From NCBI GenBank assembly GCA_022495005.1, contig JAGYXB010000061.1:1054001-1118000 (forward strand): a stretch of 64,000 bases of DNA, written 5' to 3'. The position numbers and the translations under genes are program-made. Below, in pieces: positions 1-46,561 of this stretch. The notes beneath the pieces are model-generated. The model saw nothing but the letters and a program-made list of their open reading frames with translations. It made no database searches and was not told the DNA's origin. Position 1 is the stretch's first letter. Every line of letters begins with the position of its first letter. Source of the DNA: Rhyacophila brunnea (Eukaryota > Arthropoda > Insecta > Trichoptera > Rhyacophilidae).

Positions 1-22
1 CTTGACTTATAAAATATTTTAG

Positions 23-33863
<33,841 letters not shown>

Positions 33864-35296
33864 GTATTGTGAAATTCTGTTATATATAATATTGTTTTGT
33901 ATTTCCCCGGTCGAATGATTAAATTACAGGACTGATATCGCCAATACGAAAACACACCCCTACTGTCGTGGACGATCATCGGGCATTATCGTCCATTGCA
34001 CACAACGATTGTGTTACTGTAAAATGTTGTTGGCAGTTATTGTAAACTGAATACGTTATTGATTGTATATAATACTTAGGTATGTATTTTATGTACAACG
34101 AAGGCAAACTTTCATAATATTTACGTCAAAAATACGTCGTACGGATCTCTTCTGTGAAAGTATTGGATACAGTATAAAATACAATACTTTCGCAGAGGGG
34201 ATCCGTTTAAACGACGTGTTTTGACGTATACTAAATACATACAATCGTCCTGCAAAGCAAGTTCCTGTCCTGGATCCCGGTAGAACCATAACCGGAAATC
34301 GGAAACCTGGAATTTTAGAGGGTCCGAACCGTTTTTTTATTTATTAAAATGGCAGCTTGGAACGACGTGTAAAATTTTTGATTCTTACGCAACGCTTAAA
34401 AATAAAAAAGGCCAGTGGCCTGAATATACGGAAAATTTTATTTTGGAAGAAAAGTCTCAGAAATATATGAGAGTGGGTACCTAATGCTGTTTAATTGAAT
34501 TCAAGCTTAGAAGAAGGTAGTTCGAATGAATTTGGTCATTACACAAAACAACGGTAATATCCGTGCGATTCTAAATTGGCTGAATGCACCATACCATGCC
34601 CATGCGAATTAAGTCAAAAGTCTATCGAATACTAAAATCATCCGTATTTTTTGCGAAACTGTGGGTATTATAAATTTACACGTATAATATTCTTAATATA
34701 TTTGGCAGTCAAAATGAGGTTGATTTAATTTCGTTATTTCCGTATTCTAAATACTGAGCATGCGTGCGTTGTTTTTTGATTATTTATATTTTTATCACAC
34801 AGGTAACCTACATTTCAATTTCTCTCAGTTTTCGTTTACGCTTCCATCTCGATTATTAAAAAATATCGCCTTCGATCGGCATAATTGTGTTTGGCGAAAT
34901 ATACCCACTTTGAATGAAATAAGTGGAGGGAACTACACAAGGGTGCAAGGTTCTGAAATACGAAGAATTTCTCAATAATACCGGACGGTACCTGTTGCCT
35001 AATGATTTCACGGTTATCTTCCACTATTCGACAAAGAGCCACAATGTGGGACTTAAATTATAAATTGGGTCCGTTTGATTAAATATAGGTACCAAATATC
35101 TCCCTGCACGTGGATTTTGTGACGGTAGCAGGTCGCGTAGGCTACCGCACAAACGCCTGCCTCGACAGTTAGATGGCATTTATTATGAGTTTGATACTTT
35201 CATTTTATAAACATAAAAGATATTCAATTCTATATATGATTCTATCATGTAAATATTACATTTTTTTTATTTATATCTAATTTATTTACCTATGTA
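33864..35296. other. Start of the 3' region: intron 11 or beyond
   Basis: The exon 11 donor opens here. No further Ino80 exon was detected between this point and 64000. Apart from the foldback at 34081-34243 no structure is evident. Confidence 0.5.
34081..34243. repeat. Foldback repeat
   Basis: ACGTCAAAAATACGTCGTAC...GAAAGTATTG on the left pairs with CAATACTTTC...ACGACGTGTTTTGACGT on the right, with a loop of about 15 bp. Outer TATGTATTT blocks extend the symmetry. Likely a small MITE; no clear target duplication. Confidence 0.65.
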
Positions 35297-36251
35297 GGGG
35301 AGCAAGGGGGAATTGGAGCCTACTAAGGAAATTGTTGAAAAAAAGTAACAAAATGTTCTAATCGTTTATTATTAAGACTTGAAATGAGTCCTTTGGTTAC
35401 ATAGTAATAATATTAATGCAATTTCCACTCAAAAGTTCTATAACTAAGGTACAAAAAAAACGTTTTCCCAAAAAACACATTTGGCTCCAATTACCCCACA
35501 TGTAGGGTAATGAGAGCCAAAAATTTACCAAATATGTAATGGGAGCTTCATATTTTAATATGCGTACAAACACTTATACACATTATAACAGACATAGGTA
35601 CAATAAAATGTTAAATATTTACTAATGTAATTCAACAAAAATATGCTCTAGTACTAAAAATATCAAAAGAATCAATACGTCATGTTATGGAACTAAGCAA
35701 AAAACACAAATATAATCTTTCTGGTTTCGGAGGGCATTTTCCAATGAAGTCACCGTCCAACCAGCCTTGAAAGTCGTCAGATTTCTATTTCTGGGCATCT
35801 GGAACAATTAAAATCTTGTCTACTAGTAAAAGAGGTGTGAAATTTATATAGGGGTAATGGGAGCCACCTAGGCTCCAATTACCCGAATGTCAACCACTTT
35901 GAAGATTGATAAATAACGTAACCAAACCATTTTAATCCTTGATTCTGAAACTACTAAACAAAAATACATGTATCTGGCTATACAATGGACACAAAATATG
36001 ATGAAATAAGTAAAATTTTAAGTACTTACGTTGATGTTTATGTATTGTAAATTGATATAAGCACCTAGCCCAAAACACACTTCCACTCGCCACGCGCGTG
36101 CACGTGCCACTAAGCAGTCGACAGCGATCGACGGGCTTAGCCGACGATTGACGAAGATGTTTTGGTTATTTCCGAGTCATTTTAGTGTTAGATGGTACCT
36201 GTTTTGCAGTCGCTCCCATTACCCGCAAGCTCCCATTACCCCTTGCTCCCC
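35297..36251. mobile_element. TA-flanked MITE, GGGGAGCAAGGGG family (copy 1)
   Basis: TA lies at 35295-35296 and 36252-36253. The ends are GGGGAGCAAGGGGGAATTGG and the complement of GGGGAGCAAGGGGTAATGGG. Internal GGGTAATG-GAGCC and GGCTCCAATTACCC blocks recur at least four times as inverted pairs. A near-identical copy is at 51614-52566. No coding; 955 bp. Confidence 0.87.
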
Positions 36252-36253
36252 TA

Positions 36254-37710
36254 CTTAACTCAGTGAACATTTTTTTAATTCCATTAAAAATTTTCTTGTC
36301 AAATGCGATAAATATAAGGTTTATTTATATTTTTACACTATCTATGCCCTATGGGTACACTTTTCGTTTTAAAATAATAATAATATAGTCATAAAGATGC
36401 AGTTTTGCTGCTTAGAGCTTGTTATATCTCGACGTTTTTCGATTCTCGAGATTTTTATTATTTAATACACACTAATATTAATTGTTGAATTCATTTTATG
36501 TCAAGAGCTTTTTTCACCTAACTATTTCACAAATTCTGTTCGAAATAAAAAGTCGAGATCTATTTAGGTTTCCAGGGGAAAAACTCCCTTCTCGAATTAT
36601 TTAACAAAACGACAGCATTTTTCTATACCTATATACTATTTATCTCTTCCAGTGAAAGTTTTCTCCGGCAAACGCTGGATCCTGGCAAGAAAAGCGTTAC
36701 GTTGGCAACGCTACTTCCAAATCAATTTTTTAAATACATTACTGGTAAAAAAATCTGGAATTCTCGAGATTATCATTAACAATTACTTACTTGAGATAAA
36801 TGACAATCTAGAAATTTTTGAACAAATACCTATATCGTGAAATGATAATCAAATTTTCGTATTTTTTCTCGAGATATCTCGATTACAAATGAATTGCTGC
36901 TTTTATATCATGAATTATATTGGTGAACTGTTGGGGAAACTGATATGGGTGAACGTCTACTGCCAGCTCGAATTCATAAAATATTATGGCTGGCATACAC
37001 GTAATATTTTATCGCACATACAAAGCATTATTGCAACTTGATTTCCACGTGCGATACCTACGTCGAATTTAGCCTTTTAGCGGTTTTACCCAATTAACGT
37101 TTCATATATGACACACTTCTGTGACCCAAGCTTTTTGACATTGCAAAGCTACTGAAAATTATGAAAGTATTTTATTAAAATTCAATAAATGTACCTAGTC
37201 ATTAGTGCTGAAAATGTAATTTATCGTGAACCACCTACTTTTCAGAAACAGAAAAAATGTTTACATTGTATAAATGTGTACATAATAAGACGAGGCTTTA
37301 GTTTTATTAAATATAAGTGGTAACCGTTTGAAAGTACGTGGGAAACGTAGATGACTCAAACATTCACCTTTTATGTACACCCCTTTATTTTATATTATGT
37401 TTCTCTTAGGTATGCTCACATACTGTAGTCTATAAATGTATGACTACACATTTTTTCCGACATATACGCGGTGTAAATGAAAACTCCGCCATTCTTGACT
37501 GTATTTCCTTTGTGTCCTTGATAATTATCTTAGAAATCGGAAACATGCACACTAACTTTCCATTAACAAAGTGAATTAGGGCCGCAATAACTATGTTTAA
37601 TAAAATCGCTTCGGATATTGATAGGTATTATCCAGTTACGTGAGATGAGTTTTGGTATGTTTCAATTTTTTTTACTTACACGTATATTTAAATACTGTGA
37701 AATACACTTA
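36254..37710. other. No gene; possible TCTCGAGA-type relic
   Basis: ATATCTCGACGTTTTTCGATTC near 36425 and TTCTCGAGATATCTCG near 36866 look like outer blocks of a degraded element related to 28709-29325, but no target duplication could be fixed. The rest shows nothing. Confidence 0.3.
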
Positions 37711-38196
37711 TTACACCGTTTTTATTAGCTCGTATTCTTGTTTGTCTGGTGGTTGTTTGTCCAGTACAAATCTTGCAATCGATTTTTAACTAACTTCCCG
37801 ACTAGCTAGACATTTGAAACTTTTACAGATCATTACAGATCAGAACACGATGCCAATGCATTCTTTTAATACTTTTAGCCATCTTTAAGCAGAATTGAAT
37901 TCATTTTTAGTTAATTCTGTTTTGTATGGAAAGTTATTTCAGAAAAATCCGTAAAAAGTAAAAGACTATTATTGGTTGCTAAGGAGGTGGTCCTAGCAAC
38001 TAAATTATTAATATATACTTGCGTTACTATGGAAATCAAAATAAAATTTAACATTTCATTTCAGTATTCTATATTTTGTTTGTTTGTTTTTTATTTACTT
38101 CATATCAAGTACAAGTTTGAGCATATTGAGCATAATAATTCAACAGAAAATTTAAAAACGTATATAAAAAGTTCTTTTTATCTTGTAATTATTTTT
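37711..38196 (+). repeat. Interspersed repeat R (copy A)
   Basis: It shares TTTTTATTAGCTCGTATTCT, GTTGTTTGTCCAGTACAAAT, AACTTCCCGACTAGCTAGAC and TTCTTTTTATCTTGTAATTA with copies at 41221 and 50649 (inverted). Near the ends a short inverted motif (ACAACGTTTTTA in copy B) occurs. The class is unclear. The small frame at 37972-38211 lies inside it and is shared only in part. Confidence 0.8.
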
Positions 38197-39064
38197 TATG
38201 TCATGTCGTGAACGCTATGAATTTGTAATTTGTCATGGTCATCATTATATGTACAATAAATAAAGTTTAGTAATCCCTATCAACTATTTATTGATTTTTA
38301 ATTTCGGAGTCGCAAATTCACGTCGGATATTAAATATTATACGACATATTAGTATGAGATCTGTTTTACTTAACGTGATTAACACTAGAAGGTCATTTCC
38401 AGCACACAAACTCTACTGTAGTCTCAGTCATAATAAATGATAATATGCATAATAGCCAATGCAGAATGTATGCAAAGCTGTCACGCGAACTGTGAACTTG
38501 CCGCTAGCGTGTCAAGCAAAGCCTCGATTCGGATCTGTTTACCGTGACTTTGGACTCTGATAGACCATTGCCAGGACAATCACCCCTGATAGTATCGATA
38601 TCCATTACCTCCGTTACATTAATTCTTTTAGCACATTTACCATTATTCCCCATTAAGTGCTGATTTTAACTGACACTCAATGTTCGCCTTATGTTTTTAC
38701 ATCATCATCAGCTATCAGAAGGTTCCACGTTATCTCGTTCTACTAGGCGGCGCATACAGAAAAAATGTTTGAGATCCACTTTCAAAAAATACCAATAAAT
38801 TATTTTTATCAATTTTAAGGCCGTGTGAGGGGGCGGGGTAAAAAAATCTATCAGTTGCCACTGACTTAATATGTTTACCCCGCCTACTACTTATAGCTTC
38901 GCATCGCTTCAACTGTACTAAAATGCCTGTCCTGAAGATTCACCTACGAGTTACATAAGTGGTTATCAATTTCCCTTGGTGTAACAGTCATAATCACTAG
39001 GATTGTTAGTGTCCATTTGTATCGTCCGCGCTGTGTAGTTTTTCAGACACGTCGCATCGGAATA
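38197..39064. other. No features found
   Basis: No coding, repeat ends or RNA gene recognised. Confidence 0.4.
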
Positions 39065-39068
39065 TTAA

Positions 39069-39442
39069 GGCTATACATCAGTTGAGGCATGGTCTAAAAA
39101 GATCGTGGCTAGGCGATGCGCGGATTGCGGGTCGCGGGTGCAAATGACGCATGCCGAACGAAATATAATTTGTCATATAAATCCAACATGCGACCATTTA
39201 ATGTTCTGTTTATTGTTTTATTAGTGACAATAATAATATATTCATTGACATGTTTTCTTTTTAATGTAAATGGGTAACGTTTTTAGTCATCTTTACACGA
39301 TTTAAGAATTAATACCCCCGTCGCCATCACGAAACAAATTTACGTATTCACACCTCGACGTTCGGTCTCCGAGTGCCAGCGAGACGAAAATTTCGTCGCG
39401 CCTATAGTTAAAAATTATTTGCCATTTCACTGAAGTATCGCC
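39069..39442 (+). mobile_element. TTAA-flanked MITE (copy 2)
   Basis: TTAA lies at 39065-39068 and 39443-39446. The ends are GGCTATACATCAGTTGAGGC and the complement of GGCGATACTTCAGTG. Shared core: GGTCTAAAAAGATCGTGGCT and GCGGATTGCGGGTCGCGGGT. 374 bp, the same length as copy 3. Confidence 0.88.
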
Positions 39443-39932
39443 TTAAAGCACATATTAGATGCCCTAGATAATTGCACCAATTTATGAGTGTCACGGTTCT
39501 TCCAGTGGTCACAGGCCTTGCATGTCGTAGAATACCCAGGTCATCCTCGTCTCAGTCCTGAGTCATGAGGTGCTGACTAAAACGAAGAAGTAATATTCCA
39601 TTCATCTAAATATTTTGTATTTTTTCCGTTTCTGGGGGCGTTCGGACCCGAAAACCCCAACCCTTGTGTGCGCGCCTGTGTCGATATGGTTTAATACGGA
39701 CCTGTGGTAGTTTAGTGCTACACGTGTACCACTGTATGACTGCATTTTTTCGAGCGACATGTCCGGCCTATTGTCATTTAACCAAATCAGCAACATACAC
39801 AATATCTTGTCTGCACCCTTAGCCACTGGTTTCTTGTATAGTCTTTTAGCGCTGAACGCAAGAAGCATCTCTCCTTATCGCGTTGCGCTACGTTCATTTT
39901 TTGGATTTCTCGTACATTAAGCATTTCCGCAC

Positions 39933-40190
39933 ACGACGACCACTAGATGTTACCACAACTATCAGGAAGTCGCAGGCGTATCTGACCACACAATGGCGTC
40001 TACGCATAGTACCGTGACATAAATGGTAGGCTACGCATACATTCCCCGTGCATCCCTTCTCTGCCGGGCAAACGGGGGTACAATACCCGCGCATTACCTG
40101 CACGATATCCCCATGTCCAAGCCATCCATGCATAATACACACTAAACCCACGAGTTCCTGCTATTTGTGGTAACGTCTAGTGGTTGTCGT
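39933..40190. mobile_element. Inverted-repeat element, about 258 bp
   Basis: ACGACGACCACTAGATGTTA on the left matches the complement of the right end (ACGACAACCACTAGACGTTACC), and the similarity continues through CCACAA-TA-CAGGAA, giving TIRs of about 42 bp. No target duplication is evident. It is GC-richer than the surroundings; the 85-codon minus frame across it has no recognisable domain. Confidence 0.6.
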
Positions 40191-40539
40191 ATACACGCGG
40201 CCTAAGCGTCGATGTTATTATTATTATTGGATAGCTATTTTTAATGTCGTGTTAGGCTAAGTTGTTAATCTACGGATTATGTTAAATCGTTAGGATATCA
40301 AAACCTAATTTAAAGTGGGCGAGTGCTTCCCTCATGTCTGGGTATTTCTGCGGTGGGTATCACTACCTACTGTAATTGGTGCTGATGTACCATATTATAG
40401 AATTAAAAACAATTGGATTTATTTGGTAGGAGCAACATTGGCTGATACACCTACCTAACTACTTATATATTATAGTATTTTTATCCAGACCATAAGCTCA
40501 AAATTCTCCGAAAATCAATTGTGAATAACGAAAGGTCAT

Positions 40540-40650
40540 TCGGTCAACCATTTGAGTCCATGCCCTGGATCTAACCACATATTAAAGAAACAACAAATCT
40601 AATCCTGACTCGGAACTCGAATCCTTATCCACGAATTCGGAGATTATTTC
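40540..40650 (-). mobile_element. SINE-B-like relic, antisense
   Basis: TCAACCATTTGAGTCCATGCCCTGGATCTAACC matches the antisense SINE-B body at 12.42 kb in short blocks, followed by a B-box complement (GGAACTCGAATCC). Confidence 0.45.
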
Positions 40651-41220
40651 TATATTATTTAATAGAAAATCGATCTGTTAATTCGTGCCAGTCACAAAAT
40701 AACAAAAATACAAACGATGTGTTTCATTTCTCTTGTAAAGTCGTTTTAATTGTTATGATGTGATGTTGTTTTTAAATTAATTTAGTAACAGCGATCACGA
40801 TTATACACTTTACACGATTTTAGAAGCGTGCCCTTAATTGCAGGGGTGGAAAAACAATAGATTTTTTAGTGCACACCTGTGCAGGCAAACAATTCTTTTT
40901 TTTTATCATACACATTAAATACAATGGTCTTATAAAATATATTCATATTTAAAAATTAACCGAATAATTAATTTATCATATCTACAATATCCTAAAGCAG
41001 TGCAGTACCTATAGAGTCTGTTTAGGTACGCTTTCAAAGAATTCAACGTGATAGATAAAATGCAGCCGTAGGTATATTAAAGTATATAGGTTTTTGCGTA
41101 ATTTAATTTATCTGTTATCGCAAAATATGATCATTATGCAAGTTTTTTTTTTTACTGTGTATGGTTATATAAAATATCTAAAGTTATTATTTCTTAGACC
41201 TATAGTCAAACGCTTACTTA

Positions 41221-41691
41221 TTACAACGTTTTTATTAGCTCGTATTCTTATTTGTCCGATGGTTGTTTGTCCAGTACAAATCTTGCAATCGATTTTTGAC
41301 TAACTTCCCGACTAGCTAGACATTTGAAACTTTTAGAATATATCAGAACACGATGCCAATGCATAATTTTTTTTAGCCATCTTTAAGCAGAATTGAATTC
41401 ATTTTCAGTTAATTCTGTTTTGTATGGAAAGTTATTTCAGAAAAATCCGTAAAAGTAAAAGACTATTATTGGTTGCTAAGGGGGTGGTCCTAGCAACTAA
41501 ATTATTAATATATACGTGCGTTACTATGGAAATCAAAATGAAATGTCAAAATGACATTTCAGTATTCTATATTTGTTTGTTTGTTTGTTTTTTTATTTAC
41601 TTCATATCAAGTACAAGTTTGAGCATAATAATTCAACAGAAAATTTAAAAATGTTGTATATAACAAGTTCTTTTTATCTTGTAATTATTTT
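41221..41691 (+). repeat. Interspersed repeat R (copy B)
   Basis: Direct copy of 37711-38196 with about 90% or better identity by eye. ACAACGTTTTTATTAGC at the 5' side and AAAAATGTTGTATAT at the 3' side form a short inverted pair. The frame at 41424-41648 is internal and differs from the equivalent frame in copy A by an indel, so it is unlikely to be a gene. Confidence 0.82.
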
Positions 41692-41996
41692 TAAATTAAT
41701 GTTTCTTTTGGTAGACGTATTCATACGTAAGACCTTATCAGTTTAATGATCTAGAAAAATACTTCGTTCCTCGTGATGAAAATGTGCAAAATTTTATATG
41801 GATCTAAGTATTTTTATACATATACATTTCAATTATTACAAGAATCCTTCATTCAATGCGCTGTTACTGCAACTTTAATGTTCCACTATTCTGTTTTTTT
41901 TACTCAAGTGTTTACTATAATCTGTTTACAAAAAGAACAATATTTTATTTGCAGTCCTAAAAAATGTGCTCGGCCAGTTTTTTGAGATTATCTTAA

Positions 41997-42370
41997 GGCC
42001 ATGCATTAGTTGAGGCACGGTCTAAAAAGATCGTTGCTAGGCGATGTGCGGATTGCGGGTCGCGGGTGCAAAAGACGCCTGTCAAACGAAATATTATTTC
42101 TCATATAAATCCAACATACGTCCATTTTATGTTCTGTTTATTATTCTATTAGTAACAATAATAATATATTCATTGACATGTTTTCTTTTTAAAGTAAATG
42201 GGTAACGTTTTAGTCATCTTTACACGATTTTAGAATTAATTGGCCCGTCGCCATCACGCAGCAAAGTGACGTATGTCTGACTCAACGTTCTCTCTATGAA
42301 TGCGAAGCGAGTACAAAATTTCGTCGCGCGTACAGTTGAGAATTATTTGGCGTTTCACTGATGCGTCACC
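41997..42370 (+). mobile_element. TTAA-flanked MITE (copy 3)
   Basis: TTAA lies at 41993-41996 and 42371-42374. The ends are GGCCATGCATTAGTTGAGGC and the complement of GGTGACGCATCAGTG. Core blocks are shared with copies 1 and 2. It lies about 300 bp after repeat R copy B. Confidence 0.87.
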
Positions 42371-42374
42371 TTAA

Positions 42375-43106
42375 AATGGCGAAGTATGGTGACAACAACT
42401 GACTTTGAAACAAACAGCTTCACACCTTTGACATTAAAGAGGCGCAATGACACAAAAATAATATTAAAATTTCTCAGTTTCTAATCGGCACGATATTCTT
42501 GAAATCGAAACCCTCGGGCCGTCTTGAAAATAAAATGTTTTTTTATTTTCCATTTTGACGAAAACACCGATGTTTAATGGATGTGACACGATCAGACGTT
42601 TGATATCTATCACGTTTTGTTCACACGTTTTCATTATTATCATTGCATATTGTTATGTATGTATTTTTGTTCAAATCACATTATAATTGCGGTCATTTTA
42701 TTTTCGATTATATCGTAGGCGATCACGTGAGACAACGCAACACCGGATCTCAACGTTTTACAATTTTGGCACCTCTATCATTGGTAATTTAAAAAGCTAG
42801 CCTGCACTAATAATTAGTGTGTATTGTAGTTGAAACTGGGAATATAACTGAGTGTTATTCACGGAAGGCAGCCGTTTGATTAATATTTTACCAGTGATAC
42901 TTGATTACTCGATAAATTCAGGCCACTCAACGTCTCGTGCAGATATTTAACAACAACCTCACATCTGCGAAGCTATTCTATACACAAGGCAGCTATCGAC
43001 GGTAGTTTATTATATTTATGTATTGAGGAGGTTAATTGTTACAATAAGCTAACCGCCTAACTAAACCGTCAAAAAGTGCTATGTTGCAGCCGCTCTCTTG
43101 GCTGTG
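42375..43106. other. No features found
   Basis: No supported gene or repeat ends. A diverged block near 42975 (TATTCTATACACAAGGCAGCTATCGAC) resembles the outer arm of the foldback family at 52966 and 43640. Confidence 0.35.
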
Positions 43107-43110
43107 TTAA

Positions 43111-43529
43111 TTTGGGTCTAGGAAGATTTGGCACCGGACGACTGGACGCCACGGAATTCGAAAAGAAATAGACGTTATGTACTTATAGGTACTTTTAAAA
43201 AAAATATTGAATATTATTATTTATATTTAAATGATTATATTTTGATTTAATAGTTGGTGAGAATGTAAATATGCAGACGTAAACAATGATTTCATCGTGC
43301 ATCTGTTTAAGTTCCAACGAAAAAAGAGTTTTTTATTTTATATAAATAAAGCCTTAGACATGGTAATTCTCAATCCGCGATAAAGAATACATTATGTTAA
43401 GAGTAAAATGAATTCAAACTACTAAGTAGTAGATAGAAACTGATTAAAATACCTCGTCTACGTTCTGTATACGTGTCTACGACAGTGCGGCGTCCAATTA
43501 TTGTCCGGAGGCCAGTCGACCCATTCCCG
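43111..43529 (+). mobile_element. TTAA-flanked repeat pair, copy 1
   Basis: TTAA lies at 43107-43110 and 43530-43533. It begins near GGGTCTAGGAAGATTTGGCA and ends near CGACCCATTCCC. GGACGACTGGACGCC near the left end and GGCGTCCAATTATTGTCC near the right form a partial inverted pair. A direct copy follows at 43686-44084. Confidence 0.7.
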
Positions 43530-43609
43530 TTAATTTTTAGAGCGAGATAGACAGTTAAGACGGTTAACTTCTTGTAATTACTATAATACCTCAATATATA
43601 AATATGATA

Positions 43610-43680
43610 AAAAGTGATGTTATTTATCACTTTAGCGGTCGATAACCGCCTTATGTATAGAATAGATCCACTGATGTGTT
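43610..43680 (-). repeat. Fragment of the 53-kb foldback family
   Basis: AAGTGATGTTATTTATCACTTTAGCGGTCGATAACC and ATAGAATAGATCCACTG match, inverted, the left arm at 52966-53005. It is a half element lying between the two TTAA-flanked copies. Confidence 0.5.
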
Positions 43681-43685
43681 TTTAA

Positions 43686-44084
43686 AGGGTCTAGGACGAT
43701 TTGGCACCAGACAACTGGATGCCACGGAATTCGAAAATAAATAGACGTTAGGTACTTATAGGTACCTTAAAAAATATTTAATATTATTATTTATATTTAA
43801 ATTATTATATTATGATTTAATAGTTGGTGAGAATGTAAATATGCAGACGTAAATAATGATTTAATCGTGCATATGTTTAAGTTCCAACGAAAAAAAGAGT
43901 TTTTTTATTTTATATAAAGCCTTAGGCCTGGTAATTCTCAATCCGCAATAAAAATACATTATGTTGAATTAAAACTACTAAGTAGTAGATAGAAACTGAT
44001 TAAAATACGTCGTCTACGTTCTGTATACGTGTCTACGACAGTGCGGCGTCCAATTGTCCGGGATCCAGTTGTCCCATTCCCTTT
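43686..44084 (+). mobile_element. TTAA-flanked repeat pair, copy 2
   Basis: TTAA lies at 43682-43685 and 44085-44088. It is colinear with copy 1 (GGGTCTAGGACGATTTGGCA to TTGTCCCATTCCC), with blocks such as ATATGCAGACGTAAA and CTGTATACGTGTCTACGACA identical. The two copies are separated by 156 bp in direct orientation. Confidence 0.7.
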
Positions 44085-44088
44085 TTAA

Positions 44089-45284
44089 ATGCCGTTCATA
44101 ATTGACGTTTTTTTTGCGACAAGATCTCCAATTTTTAGTTTTAACCATGGACTAATAATTTTGTTTAAATTACATTATTTTCTTATTTATATGCTTTGGA
44201 GGGTGTTCCAAGTTACGTATTGTATAATCTTGTATTTTTAAATGCTGTGTATTATTGAAGTCTTTAATAAAATATTATTTAATTGAAAATATTTTAGTCT
44301 GAACAGTAAGATAGTGTGTACAAAATCTTGGTAAGCATTTTGTAGAGATATACGTGGATTGGAATTCTCGCTACTCGCACAAGCCACCGAAAATAGTGAA
44401 TGTATTGAAATTTGGTTTTATATCACGTTAAAACCATAAATTTCACTTAGACAAGTAAACTGTACGTAGTTACATACTCGTATTTGAGCCTCCAATCCCT
44501 GGTTTATATTAACGCCTATTTGTTAAAGTTAAGCGTTACAAAGTTGACATGTCACATTCAGACGTGTAGCCCATTATAAGAACAATTGGGCAATTATATT
44601 AGTGGCCCAAACAAGACTACGGGATAGATTGGAGAGTGTCCTCACAATTTTATTACATTATTGTACATACGCTTAACTGAATTACTGGTGTATATAATAG
44701 GGGATTCGGTAGGCGAAGTAAACTTTGTAACCAATCAGGATAAGCTGTATAGGGTAAATGAATATATTATATTATAGTAATTTTGATCAAATTAAACGTA
44801 ATCAATAACAATAGTTAATTATGTAATAAGAAATATATGTATTTTCTTTCGCAATGACAGTTGGATTTAAACTCACAAAGTAATTAAAAAACACACCTTG
44901 CTAGTTGGAAAATTAATTCATACTGAATTGATCAGTAATTAACCTTGTAATTAACGCAATTAATGCATTAACAATGGTGTCAAGTCAGCTCTTTTTTTTC
45001 CCCAGTAATACTCACTTTGTCTATTTACTTGATATTTGAGTTATTCATAGAATCATCGACAAGATAAATTACCTTCTGGTTAGTACTTTATAAATTGGCG
45101 AAATCAAGAAATTGAAGATGGCCGAGTTGTAATACCTATACTAATATGTTCTGTTGTCATAGAGTTTTTTTGTTGTTGTAATAAAATACTATGCTGTGAC
45201 TTGTAGGCGTAATCCCACATCCTCATATTATGTTTATTATTTATCACTATGTCCAGAATATTGAAAGAAATACTAATCCGGATT
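44089..45284. other. No features found
   Basis: AT-rich; no coding or repeat structure recognised. Confidence 0.4.
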
Positions 45285-45495
45285 TTTTTGAACACGCCGG
45301 CAGTCTTTGTCGACAAAGTTGAGGGTTGCGGGTTCGCACTTGCGGGGAGTGGTCAGTGGGGGCGGTTGTTTTTCAGTATGTATTTGATTCAGTGCAATGA
45401 CCCAATGGGCGACTGGCTATCAACGATATCTCGTAAAATGTTTGATAATGCAACCTCCATTCTCCCAATATGTTCTCATAAGTTCCGCTTTGGAT
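45285..45495 (+). mobile_element. SINE-B-like copy, sense, diverged
   Basis: A head with GTTGCGGGTTCGCACTTGC (B-box-like) is followed by TATTTGATTCAGTGCAATGACCC, a CTCGTAAAA block, GCAACCTCCATTCTCCC and GGATCGAACATG, in the order seen in SINE-B. The 97-codon frame across it is incidental. Confidence 0.5.
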
Positions 45496-45619
45496 CGAAC
45501 ATGTTAAGATACTTAATGACTACAATTTCTTGGTGGTTGTAGTAATCAAGTGGTCATTTTTTAACTTATTCTCTTTGTATGTGCATCTAACAGTTAAAAA
45601 TATAACATCAAAATAATAC

Positions 45620-45850
45620 TTGTATTAGATCGTTGTTTTTTTCGTTGGAATGACATTGCGCGTTGTACCGTATCCCCTCGTTGTAACATCCACTCTTCGA
45701 CGTGCACCGTCTACCGCTGCGGCCACGTGGGTGTAATTTAGTGCGGTCAATAAAGCCATTGATTTAATTGAAGTGTCAAATCGATGCGCGTCGTTAACGG
45801 CCGTGTTAATTGCAATTGATAACACGATTTATAACGCCATCGGACTTTGT
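45620..45850. other. GC-richer island with homeodomain-like sites
   Basis: No supported coding. It contains TCAATAAAGCCATTGATTTA, ATTGAAGTGTC, GTTAATTGCAATTG and GATTTATAACG, which resemble TAAT-core and NK/Abd-B-type homeodomain sites. Function is inference only; it could be a conserved enhancer or chance. Confidence 0.2.
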
Positions 45851-46413
45851 CTATAATAAATTGATATCTGTAGCATCGGAAGTGTCGACAAATAGATATT
45901 GTTTTGTGCCTCAAATTGTAGCTATTGATTGATTTCTTTTGTGTTATTTTTGTTTTTTATAATTCAATATAATATATGTAGACCATAATCTCATACTATA
46001 CAAACTGTTTATGGATAAGTTTACGATTGCTTCAGATTTAAGTGTTAATATAAATAATCCATTATCATATACTTACCTACTTATATCTGTTGTAACCCAG
46101 TTATTATCTAAATATTGATATTAATATTAATTTTTGTCTGTCATCTTTGTAGTATGATTTGTGATATACGACTCATTCTCCTTGCTTAAAAACAACAGTG
46201 CAATCATAATACTTGTGGCCCGTATGGTGAAATATTTAGATAATCATATAAAATATAGTTCATGACTACTTATTTATGATCCCGATTCCCGTCGTTATCA
46301 TAAACAATTATGTTATTGGTATGTCGTATAACTCAGGAGTTCTTACCCTCATTGCGATCGCGGGCGCATTTGAGATTTAGAATAATCATAGAGGTAATAA
46401 ATAAAAAGAGGGG

Positions 46414-46561
46414 CAAAGAATCGGTTCACTCATACAACTGAATGAAGCAGGCCAACAATAGCCGACAACTTACGAGAAATAGCGACGCGATAAAAAAAAT
46501 GCAGGTCAAAGAATCGGCTCACTCATACAACTGAATGAAGCAGGCCAACAATAGCCGACAA
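46414..46561. repeat. Two-unit direct duplication (93-bp period)
   Basis: CAAAGAATCGG, CACTCATACAACTGAATGAA and GCAGGCCAACAATAGCCGAC appear at 46414-46468 and again at 46507-46561, nearly identical. Recent local duplication. Confidence 0.88.

Noticed and set aside
39602..40151. Two minus frames of 85-88 codons
   Set aside because: The second lies inside an inverted-repeat element, and neither shows recognisable motifs or splice context.
45249..45542. 97-codon frame beginning MSRILKEILIRIFLN
   Set aside because: It overlaps a SINE-B-like copy with an internal B box; the frame is incidental.
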